Source of the DNA: Cohnella sp. AR92
GTDB lineage: Bacteria > Bacillota > Bacilli > Paenibacillales > Paenibacillaceae
Direction: 5' to 3'
Length of the DNA: 64,000 bases
Assembly: GCF_003990975.1 (NCBI RefSeq)
Contig: NZ_RZJR01000011.1
Location: 1-64,000, forward strand
Position numbers and translations under genes: made by a program. The notes beneath the pieces were generated by a model. That model had not been told where the DNA came from. It searched no databases and worked only from the letters and a program-made list of their open reading frames with translations. Shown here in pieces: positions 54,750 through 61,746 of the stretch (the first letter of the stretch is position 1; each line of letters begins with the position of its first letter).

Positions 54750-56489
54750 ATGAACGTCGTCGTCGCGACGCTGAACGCCAAGTTCATCCACACCTCGCTC
54801 GCCCTTCGCTGCCTCAAAGCGTTCGCCGAGCCGGAGTTCCGGGTGGATATGGCGGAATATACGATCAAGGATCCGGCGATGAACATCGTCTCGGATCTGT
54901 ACAAGCGTAAGCCGGACGTCGTCGGCTTCTCGTGCTACATCTGGAACATCGAAGAGACCATCACGGTCATCGACATGCTCCGCAAGGTGCTGCCCGGGAC
55001 GACGATCGTGCTCGGAGGCCCGGAAGTCTCCTATGATACCGAATACTGGATGAAGCGGCTCCCTTCGGTAGATCATATCGTCGTGGGAGAAGGCGAGGAG
55101 ACGTTCCGCGATCTGCTGCGGGAGCTGGCGGGAGACCGGAAGTTCCACTTCGTGTTCGGTCTTGCCTACCGCAAGAACGGGGAAGTCGTCGTGAACCCGG
55201 GACGCCCGAAGCTGGACCTGAACGAGATTCCCTCGCCTTATCGTTTCGAGGAGGATGTGCCTACGCTGGCCAATCGGGTCGTCTACTTCGAGACGAGCCG
55301 AGGCTGCCCGTTCAGCTGCCAGTTCTGCTTGTCCAGCATCGAGGTCGGGGTTCGATATTTCGATATGGAGCGGGTGAAGGCGGACCTAACCTATCTCATC
55401 GACAGCGGGGCCAAGCTGATCAAGTTCGTCGACCGTACCTTTAACATCAAGCGGGAATATGCGCTGGAGATCTTCCAATTCCTCATCGACAACCACCGCG
55501 GCTGCGTGTTCCAGTTCGAGATTACCGCGGATATCATGCGCCCGGAGGTGCTTGATTTTCTGGCGGAGAAGGCGCCTCCCGGCATCTTCCGCTTCGAGAT
55601 CGGCGTGCAGTCCACGAACGACGAGACCAACCTGGCCGTCAAGCGGCGCCAGAATTGGAGCAAGCTGACCCGAACGGTAAACAAGGTGAAGGCGAGCGGC
55701 AAGATCGATCAGCATCTAGACCTGATTGCCGGATTGCCGCATGAAGATTACGATACGTTCCGCAAGACGTTCAACGACGTGTTCGCGCTTCGTCCGGAGG
55801 AGCTTCAGCTCGGCTTCCTCAAGATGCTGCGGGGAACGGGACTGCGCTTGGAAGCGGAGAAGCACGGCTACGTCTTCATGGATCGGGCTCCGTACGAGAT
55901 GCTCAGCAACGATCTCATGCCGTTCTCGGATATCGTGAGAATCAAGCGGGTAGAGGATATCCTGGAGAAATATTGGAACGCGCACCGCATGGATCGGACA
56001 ATCGAGTATTTGGTGGAGAAGGCTTATCCGTCTCCGTACGACTTTTTCCAGAGGTTCGGCGATTATTGGGAGGATCAAGGCTGGCAGCGTATCGGCCATC
56101 AATTGGAGGACCTGTTCGCTCGATTGTGGATGTTCCTGCAGGCGGACGCCAACCCCGCGCTTAACCCGGAGCTTGCCCTTGGTTTGCTAAAGGCGGATTA
56201 CTTCCTCCAACATAAATACAAGCCGAGGAAGAGATGGTGGGAGGACGGCGGGTTGGACAAAGCGGACCGGTCGGCGGACCTGAAGGTCGCGGCTCTGGCG
56301 CTTGGGATGGAGGAGCGGGATGCGGCGAAGAAAATTGGCGTGGAGCGTCTCCCCTTCGACTTCGAAGCTTGGACCGACAGGGGAGAATACACAACCGGGA
56401 AGCCGACGCTGCTCGCCGTTGTTTATGGCGGGGAGGAGGAACCGACGAAGCTTATTTCTCTTCCTCTTTCGTTTGCGGCAACGCCGTGA
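54750..56489 (+). CDS. B12-binding-domain radical SAM protein (DUF4080 family)
   Basis: A protein of about 579 residues with an N-terminal cobalamin-binding-like fold (MNVVVATLNAKFIHTSLALRCL; GFSCYIWNIEETITVIDMLRKVLPGTTIVLGGPEVSYD) but lacking the classical DxHxxG, then a radical SAM core with the [4Fe-4S] motif GCPFSCQFC (C188, C192, C195 counted from the ATG at 54744) and FRFEIGVQSTNDETNLAVKR. The C-terminal DUF4080 part ends near 56489. The reaction is unknown; such proteins methylate or rearrange radicals. Because AAGGA is only 4 bases before 54744, ATG 54750 is preferred. Its tail overlaps the TetR gene by 38 bases. Confidence 0.9.
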   Translation: MNVVVATLNAKFIHTSLALRCLKAFAEPEFRVDMAEYTIKDPAMNIVSDLYKRKPDVVGFSCYIWNIEETITVIDMLRKVLPGTTIVLGGPEVSYDTEYWMKRLPSVDHIVVGEGEETFRDLLRELAGDRKFHFVFGLAYRKNGEVVVNPGRPKLDLNEIPSPYRFEEDVPTLANRVVYFETSRGCPFSCQFCLSSIEVGVRYFDMERVKADLTYLIDSGAKLIKFVDRTFNIKREYALEIFQFLIDNHRGCVFQFEITADIMRPEVLDFLAEKAPPGIFRFEIGVQSTNDETNLAVKRRQNWSKLTRTVNKVKASGKIDQHLDLIAGLPHEDYDTFRKTFNDVFALRPEELQLGFLKMLRGTGLRLEAEKHGYVFMDRAPYEMLSNDLMPFSDIVRIKRVEDILEKYWNAHRMDRTIEYLVEKAYPSPYDFFQRFGDYWEDQGWQRIGHQLEDLFARLWMFLQADANPALNPELALGLLKADYFLQHKYKPRKRWWEDGGLDKADRSADLKVAALALGMEERDAAKKIGVERLPFDFEAWTDRGEYTTGKPTLLAVVYGGEEEPTKLISLPLSFAATP

Positions 56490-57066
56490 CCGTCTTTTCC
56501 TCCCGATCGAACAGCTTCTGGTTAATCAGCATTTGCAGGTATTGGTCGATCTGAGCGGCGGATTCCTGCTGTCCGTTGTCGACCCACCACGCGATCAGGG
56601 AGATTCTCGCTCCGGTATAGAAGGAAGCGATAACCTCCAACGGGAGAGGAAAACGCGTGCCTTGGCTCTCGATCTCCCGCAGATCCTTAAGGAGACCGTC
56701 CATCCCTTGCTTGTACATGAGGCGCGAGATGACGCCGTTCGATTCGCAGGCCATCAGGGACTGAAGGTTATGCTCCCGCATGATCGACTCCGCCGTCTGG
56801 ATCGGATACAGGATTCGTTCCCTGACGGACCTCTTGGCGAATAGATCATTGATCATGTTCAGTCCATGCTGGAGCAGATGATCCTTATCCTCGAAGTGGT
56901 TGTAAAAGGTCGTTCGATGAACCATCGCTTTGTCGCAAATCTCCTGAACGGTGATGGATTCATACGGATGATCCTTCAATAAGGCGAGCAAGGCTTCCCA
57001 TAACAGTTTATGAGTGCGGCGCACCCTCAAATCTGTTGAAGACGAAGTTTGTAATTTTTTCGACAT
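56452..57066 (-). CDS. TetR/AcrR-family transcriptional regulator
   Basis: This 204-residue repressor has an N-terminal helix-turn-helix (YESITVQEICDKAMVHRTTFYNHFEDKDHLLQ, about 36-67) and a helical ligand domain. It is divergent from the DHA2 exporter gene, and a perfect TGTAGA/TCTACA inverted repeat lies just upstream; together these suggest it represses itself and the exporter. Its 3' end overlaps the radical SAM gene tail to tail by 38 bases. Confidence 0.94.
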   Translation of the reverse strand: MSKKLQTSSSTDLRVRRTHKLLWEALLALLKDHPYESITVQEICDKAMVHRTTFYNHFEDKDHLLQHGLNMINDLFAKRSVRERILYPIQTAESIMREHNLQSLMACESNGVISRLMYKQGMDGLLKDLREIESQGTRFPLPLEVIASFYTGARISLIAWWVDNGQQESAAQIDQYLQMLINQKLFDREEKTVTALPQTKEEEK

Positions 57067-57078
57067 ATAATTCCTTTC

Positions 57079-57094
57079 TGTAGATTACTCTACA
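57079..57094. promoter_or_regulatory. Candidate TetR operator
   Basis: TGTAGA, four bases, TCTACA form a perfect palindrome 13 bases upstream of the regulator start. A looser second inverted repeat lies at about 57146-57182 (CTATACATTTGTG and CATACAAGTGTAG), closer to the exporter. Confidence 0.6.
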
Positions 57095-57218
57095 TCTTGG
57101 TCTATTTTGAATCTTGAGCGAAGGGCGCGCTAACTTGTATATTAGACACTATACATTTGTGGAGATAGGCATACAAGTGTAGAAAAAGTAAATAGAGAGG
57201 GAGAGGCAACCACTCACC

Positions 57219-58694
57219 ATGAATGCTTCAAGCACTGCCAAAGGCGGCTCCGGAATCGATCTTAGCCGCATCAAGAGAGGGCCAATCGTCGTCGCTCTGA
57301 TCATCGGAGCTTTCGTCTCCATTCTTAACGAAACGTTGCTCGGGAACGCGCTTCCCGATCTTATGAGGGAATTCGCGGTATCCGCATCCACGATCCAGTG
57401 GCTGACGACCGCTTACATGCTCGTCATCGGCGTTCTCGTTCCCGTAACGGCCATTCTGCAGCAATGGTTTACGACAAGACAGATGTTCTTGTCCGCGATG
57501 ATCCTGTTCCTCATCGGCAGCATCGTTGCCGCCGCAGCGCCCGAATTCGGCGTGCTGCTGATCGGACGCGTCATCCAGGCGGCCGGAACCGGACTCATGC
57601 TCCCGGTCATGATGAATACGATCCTCGTCATCTTCCCGCCGGAGAAGCGGGGCGGGGCGATGGGGCTCATCGGTCTGGTCATCATGTTCGCGCCCGCGAT
57701 CGGGCCGACGATCTCCGGTCTGATCCTGGACTCGCTGTCCTGGCGCTGGCTGTTCTACCTGGTTATCCCGCTTGCCGCTTTCTCGGTCGCTTTCGCGGCC
57801 GTATACCTGAAGAACGTGTCGGAAGTAACGAAGCCGAAGGTCGATATCCTGTCCATCCTGCTCTCGACGATCGGCTTCGGCGGCATCGTCTACGGATTCA
57901 GCAAGTCCGGCGAGATCGGCTGGTCCGATCCCGAGGTCTATTGGTCGATTATCGCAGGCGGAATCGGGTTGCTCCTGTTCGTCTGGCGGCAGTTGATCGT
58001 CAAGTCGCCGGTCATGGACCTGCGCGCGTTCAAGTATCCGATGTTCTCGCTCGTCGCGGTGCTTATGCTCGTCTTGATGATGACGCTGTTCTCCACGATG
58101 ACGCTGCTTCCGATGTTCCTGCAGTTCGCCTTGTTCATGACCCCCTTCAAGTCGGGTCTCACGATGCTTCCCGGCGGCGTGGTCAACGGAATCATGGCCC
58201 CGATCTCGGGCAAGCTCTTCGACAAGTTCGGACCGCGAGTGCTCGTTATTCCCGGCCTGGTCATCACGGTTCTGTCGGTATTCTTGTTCACGACGCTTGA
58301 CGAAACGTCCAGCATGGGTTATCTGATCTTCATCCACATCGTCATGATGATCGGTCTGTCGATGGTCATGATGCCCGCGCAGACGACCGGCCTCAACCAA
58401 CTGCCGCGGAATCTGTATCCGCACGGAACGGCAATCCTGAACACGCTGCAGCAGGTGTCCGGAGCGATCGGAACGGCGCTGTTCATCAGCATCATGTCGA
58501 ACGGGCAGAAGGATTACCTGAATACGTCCAGCGACCCATCCTCCCCGCTGGAACAAGCCAAGGCATTGGTATCGGGAGTCAACAACGCTTTCTGGATCGG
58601 CTTGGTGATCGGCATCGTCGCGCTCGTCGTCGGCCTCTTCATCCGCAGGACGAAGGCGCCGGAGGGCGAGAATTACGGCGGAATGGGTCACTGA
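57219..58694 (+). CDS. DHA2-family drug efflux MFS transporter
   Basis: This 491-residue, 14-helix MFS exporter of the EmrB/LmrB type has the DHA2 start (VVALIIGAFVSILNETLLGNALPDLMREF) and motif C-like LMGLIGLVIMFAPAIGPTISGLILD. Export of toxic compounds by proton antiport is expected. GGGAGAGG precedes the ATG. Control by the adjacent TetR gene is inferred. Confidence 0.95.
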   Translation: MNASSTAKGGSGIDLSRIKRGPIVVALIIGAFVSILNETLLGNALPDLMREFAVSASTIQWLTTAYMLVIGVLVPVTAILQQWFTTRQMFLSAMILFLIGSIVAAAAPEFGVLLIGRVIQAAGTGLMLPVMMNTILVIFPPEKRGGAMGLIGLVIMFAPAIGPTISGLILDSLSWRWLFYLVIPLAAFSVAFAAVYLKNVSEVTKPKVDILSILLSTIGFGGIVYGFSKSGEIGWSDPEVYWSIIAGGIGLLLFVWRQLIVKSPVMDLRAFKYPMFSLVAVLMLVLMMTLFSTMTLLPMFLQFALFMTPFKSGLTMLPGGVVNGIMAPISGKLFDKFGPRVLVIPGLVITVLSVFLFTTLDETSSMGYLIFIHIVMMIGLSMVMMPAQTTGLNQLPRNLYPHGTAILNTLQQVSGAIGTALFISIMSNGQKDYLNTSSDPSSPLEQAKALVSGVNNAFWIGLVIGIVALVVGLFIRRTKAPEGENYGGMGH

Positions 58695-58714
58695 TCCGAA
58701 GCCGCGACAATCGC

Positions 58715-58755
58715 AAAGGGACCAAAAGGAGTTACTCCTTTTGGTCCCTTTTTTT
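58715..58755. terminator. Bidirectional terminator
   Basis: AAAGGGACCAAAAGGAG pairs with CTCCTTTTGGTCCCTTT, followed by T7; it separates the DHA2 gene from the convergent narK-like gene. Confidence 0.95.
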
Positions 58756-58764
58756 GATTTGAAA

Positions 58765-59994
58765 TCAGTTTGCTTGGCCGATCGTTTCGATTCTTGCCAT
58801 TCCGCCGTTCCCGCTCCAAGACTTCTTCCAGCTTCTCTGTACGGCCGTAAGCATGAGCAAGGAGAGCAGGACGATTCCGCTAAGGATGAGGAAGCCGGGG
58901 GTGTAGGAGTTCGTCGACTTGTACAAGCTGCCCAGGATCAGCGGCAGCGCGTAGCCACCGAGGCCGCCGGCGGCTCCGACGATCCCCGTCACGATACCGA
59001 TTTCGTTGCCGAACCGTTGGGGCACGAGCTGGAACACCGCTCCGTTGCCGGCTCCGAGGCACATCATGCCGATAAAGAGCAGGACGATGACGAGAGAGAG
59101 CGGAGGGATAGAAGAGACGCAGGCAAGCATGATCATAGCCCCTCCATACAGAAGCGATAGCATTCGCACCCCGCCGAGCTTGTCGGACAGAACCCCGCCG
59201 ACCGGTCGGAAGAAGCTGCCGGCGATCACGCAGACAGTCGTGAAGTCGGCGGCTCTGACGGCGGAGAGGTCATACTGGGTGTTGAAGAAGATCGTGAGGT
59301 AGTTGGATAAGCCGACGAACCCGCCGAACGTTACGCTATACAGGATGCAGAACAGCCACGCATCTCTCTGGCTCAATACTTTGCCGTAATGGGACAGCTT
59401 CTTGGGGGCAGGTCGGTTCGGGCTGTTCTTGGCGAAGATCGTGAAGAGAACGAACACGGTCAGAATGGGGATGAGCGCAAGGCCGAACACCACTTCCCAG
59501 CTCCCGAAATGCTGGGCGATCCGGTTGGCGAACAAGGTGGAGAAGACGGTTCCGCTGTTGCCGGCTCCCGCGATTCCCATGGCAAGCCCTTGGTGCTGCT
59601 TCGGGTACCACTGGCTGGCGAGGGGCAGGGCGGCGGCGAACGATGCGCCGGCAATGCCGAGCAGCAGGGCGACGATATACAGCTGATCCAGCGAGCTGAC
59701 GAATTGCCAGCCCCAGATAAGAGGAATCGTCGTCAGCAGCATGCCGAGCTGCCCCGTTCGCTTCGCTCCGATATAGTCGGTCAGGAAGCCGAGAACCAGC
59801 CGGAGAATGGAGCCGCCGAGAACGGGCAGGGCGACGAGATTGGCCTTCTGCACCGGGTCCATCGGATAGTCCTTCATAATAATGACGCTTAACGGGCCGA
59901 TAAGAACCCAGATCATGAAGCTCATATCGAAGTAGAGGAAGGCGCTGAACAGGGTGGGCTTATGCCCGCTTTTCCAGAAGCTTTGTTTTTCCAT
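58765..59994 (-). CDS. narK: Nitrate/nitrite transporter (NarK/NasA-type MFS)
   Basis: This 409-residue 12-helix MFS protein has the NNP-family start (FSAFLYFDMSFMIWVLIGPLSVIIMKDY) and nitrate signatures (GIAGASFAAALPLASQWYP and GNSGTVFSTLFANRIAQ; GLGGYALPLILGSLYKS). It imports nitrate for the nasBC system encoded in the other direction. The ATG at 59994 is supported by GGGGAG nine bases upstream; an extended frame upstream has no such site and would run through the leader hairpins. The gene has a regulated leader of about 185 bases. Confidence 0.94.
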   Translation of the reverse strand: MEKQSFWKSGHKPTLFSAFLYFDMSFMIWVLIGPLSVIIMKDYPMDPVQKANLVALPVLGGSILRLVLGFLTDYIGAKRTGQLGMLLTTIPLIWGWQFVSSLDQLYIVALLLGIAGASFAAALPLASQWYPKQHQGLAMGIAGAGNSGTVFSTLFANRIAQHFGSWEVVFGLALIPILTVFVLFTIFAKNSPNRPAPKKLSHYGKVLSQRDAWLFCILYSVTFGGFVGLSNYLTIFFNTQYDLSAVRAADFTTVCVIAGSFFRPVGGVLSDKLGGVRMLSLLYGGAMIMLACVSSIPPLSLVIVLLFIGMMCLGAGNGAVFQLVPQRFGNEIGIVTGIVGAAGGLGGYALPLILGSLYKSTNSYTPGFLILSGIVLLSLLMLTAVQRSWKKSWSGNGGMARIETIGQAN

Positions 59995-60078
59995 CGATCC
60001 AATCTCCCCTTTCATCTTATCCCAGAGCCATGAAGGCCGGGTCTCACCGAACGCGCGATGGCGATCGGAACACGAAGA

Positions 60079-60142
60079 GGCCGCACTCCTCCCCGTAGGA
60101 GAAGTCGCGGCCCCATTGCCTAACGACGGCACGCCTCTGTGC
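60079..60142 (-). promoter_or_regulatory. ANTAR-type antiterminator leader of narK
   Basis: Read on the minus strand, P1 (60142-60129) is GCAC, hexaloop AGAGGC, GTGC; an 8-base linker follows; P2 (60120-60109) is GGC, hexaloop AATGGG, GCC. Both loops have A at position 1 and G at position 4, the ANTAR RNA rule. The 3' arm of P2 forms part of a terminator stem (60112-60079: GGCCGC with GCGGCC, plus CTCC with GGAG). The two folds exclude each other, as in NasR/EutV antitermination. The T-tract after the hairpin is weak. Confidence 0.7.
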
Positions 60143-60185
60143 TCGCCGGTCATCTTTCGGTCACATCATTGTGAACCCAAGCTGA

Positions 60186-60225
60186 ATTATAGAAAATCGT
60201 CATTTTAATGTCAATATACATAACA
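60186..60225 (-). promoter_or_regulatory. narK promoter overlapped by a GlnR/TnrA box
   Basis: On the minus strand TTGACA (60214-60209), 17-base spacer and TATAAT (60191-60186) form a consensus sigma-A promoter. The sequence 60209-60225 (plus TGTCAATATACATAACA) fits TGTNAN7TNACA perfectly. Box centre is at about -38 from the narK start site, overlapping the -35, so its effect on narK could be negative. Confidence 0.8.
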
Positions 60226-60283
60226 TAAAATTTATCGAGTAAATGGCTGTTGAAGGGATAAACTCCGAAATTGATATATTTTG

Positions 60284-60335
60284 TGTCATGAATTATTACA
60301 TAAGTATTGACTTTGCCGTAAATTGCCCTTACTCT
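60284..60335 (+). promoter_or_regulatory. moeA-nasBC promoter with upstream GlnR/TnrA box
   Basis: The box TGTCATGAATTATTACA (60284-60300) matches TGTNAN7TNACA perfectly. TTGACT (60307-60312), 17-base spacer and TACTCT (60330-60335) form the promoter, giving a start near 60342. The box centre lies at about -50, the distance at which TnrA activates genes in B. subtilis. Confidence 0.8.
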
Positions 60336-60356
60336 GATCTCAATGGAATAGCGAGC

Positions 60357-60420
60357 GGCACAATGACGTGCCCGACCTTGGCGATGAAGCCCGTACCCTT
60401 GCTGCAAGGGACGGGCTTTT
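60357..60420 (+). promoter_or_regulatory. ANTAR-type antiterminator leader of moeA-nasBC
   Basis: P1 (60357-60372) is GGCAC, hexaloop AATGAC, GTGCC, matching the A1/G4 rule. P2 (60380-60391) is GGC, hexaloop GATGAA, GCC: G4 is kept but position 1 is G. The terminator (60387-60420) pairs AAGCCCGT with ACGGGCTT and CCCTT with AAGGG, and is followed by TTTT and, after ATGCG, T6. Its 5' arm shares bases 60387-60391 with P2. Counting four-base arms, the linker is 8 bases as in the narK leader. Confidence 0.7.
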
Positions 60421-60456
60421 ATGCGTTTTTTGGAATTCGAATAAGGGGGAGATCGA

Positions 60457-61722
60457 GTGATCGGAGCGGGAGAGAGAACAAGGGAAGGCGTCGTATCCGT
60501 AGAGGAAGCGGAGAAGCTGCTGGGGTTGCGGCCGATCCCGCCGGGAAGGGAAGAAGTGGAACTGGCTCAGGCGCTGGGTCGGGTGCTGGCGGAAGCGTGC
60601 GTCAGCCCCTTCTCCATGCCGCCGTTCCGCAGAGCGGCCATGGATGGGTACGCGGTAAGGGCGATCGATACGCGGAGCGCATCCGCGGAGAACCCGATTC
60701 TTCTGTTCGTCGAGTCGGAGCGGAAGGCGGGCCAGCTTGCGAACGACAGTCTGGAGCCTCTAAGCGCACGTTCAGCCATCCGCGTGTTTACGGGCGCTCC
60801 CGTTCCGATGCCCTACGATTCGATCATCATCCAGGAGAGAGTGACGCAAGTCGCCGGGAACGACGGAATCGGCGTCGTTCAGATCGACCGTCCGGCCGAG
60901 GCCCGCCAGCATATCGCCGAAGCGGGCGAGGATATCCCGGAATGCAGCCTTCTATTGAAGCAAGGGACGAGGATAGGGGCGAAGGAGCTGGCCTTGCTGG
61001 CTTCCTTCGGGTTCGAGCGGGTCGGCGTTCTTGCCAGGCCTGCCGTCGTCGTGCTTCCCATCGGCGATGAGCTAGCGCTGCCGGGAGAGCCTCTTCCTCC
61101 AGGGCGAATCTACGATTCCAACGGCTTTATGGTGGAGGCGAGTCTTAAGGAGATGGGCGCGACCGTCTATCGCTTGCCTCCTTGCGCGGATTCGGCCGAG
61201 ACGATCGCTTCCCGCATCGAACAGGCATGGGACCGCGCGGACCTCGTCGTGACGACCGGAGGCGTAAGCGTCGGTTTATACGATTACGCGAAGAAGGCCG
61301 CGGAGACGGTGGGTGCCGAGCCATTGTTCACCAAGGTGCTGATGCGGCCGGGAACGCCGACATCGGCATACGCCAGGGGGACGAAGACGTTGATTGCCTT
61401 GTCGGGCAATCCTTCGGCCTGCTTCGCGGGATTGGAATTGTTGGTAAAGCCGTATGCGCGAGCGGCGCTTGGCTGCGCCAAGTACCGGAACGAATGGGAG
61501 ACGGGAGTGCTCGAGGATGGAGTCGGCAAGCCGTGCCCGTATCCGAGGTACATTCGCTCCCGCGTTCGCTGCGCCGCCGACGGTTGGAGGCTGACGCCGC
61601 TGCCCAACGACCGGTCCGGCAACATTGCCGCATTCTCCGAAGCGAACGCCTTGGCCGTCGTTCCGGCCGGCGGGCAAGGAGCGGCTGCGGGACAGAGCGT
61701 CCGCTGGATTCGGTTGGCATAA
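60457..61722 (+). CDS. moeA: Molybdopterin molybdotransferase MoeA
   Basis: This 421-residue enzyme inserts molybdate into adenylylated molybdopterin to make the Mo cofactor needed by the nitrate reductase encoded downstream. Motifs visible: PPFRRAAMDGYAVRA, DLVVTTGGVSVGLYDY and LSGNPSACFAGLELLV; the C-terminal domain IV is complete. GTG 60457 has GGGGGAGA upstream. Placement as first gene of the nas operon ensures cofactor supply. The nasB gene begins 24 bases later. Confidence 0.95.
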   Translation: MIGAGERTREGVVSVEEAEKLLGLRPIPPGREEVELAQALGRVLAEACVSPFSMPPFRRAAMDGYAVRAIDTRSASAENPILLFVESERKAGQLANDSLEPLSARSAIRVFTGAPVPMPYDSIIIQERVTQVAGNDGIGVVQIDRPAEARQHIAEAGEDIPECSLLLKQGTRIGAKELALLASFGFERVGVLARPAVVVLPIGDELALPGEPLPPGRIYDSNGFMVEASLKEMGATVYRLPPCADSAETIASRIEQAWDRADLVVTTGGVSVGLYDYAKKAAETVGAEPLFTKVLMRPGTPTSAYARGTKTLIALSGNPSACFAGLELLVKPYARAALGCAKYRNEWETGVLEDGVGKPCPYPRYIRSRVRCAADGWRLTPLPNDRSGNIAAFSEANALAVVPAGGQGAAAGQSVRWIRLA

Positions 61723-61746
61723 GCTTGGTTAGGGGGAATTCGCTTC

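Noticed and set aside
57228..58691. Minus-strand open frame opposite the DHA2 exporter
   Set aside because: Composition is Asp/Arg/His/Gln-rich, as expected for the reverse of hydrophobic codons; not a protein family.
60079..60112. Molybdenum cofactor riboswitch upstream of narK or moeA
   Set aside because: The visible pieces are short hairpins with hexaloops plus terminators; the larger multi-helix Moco fold was not found.
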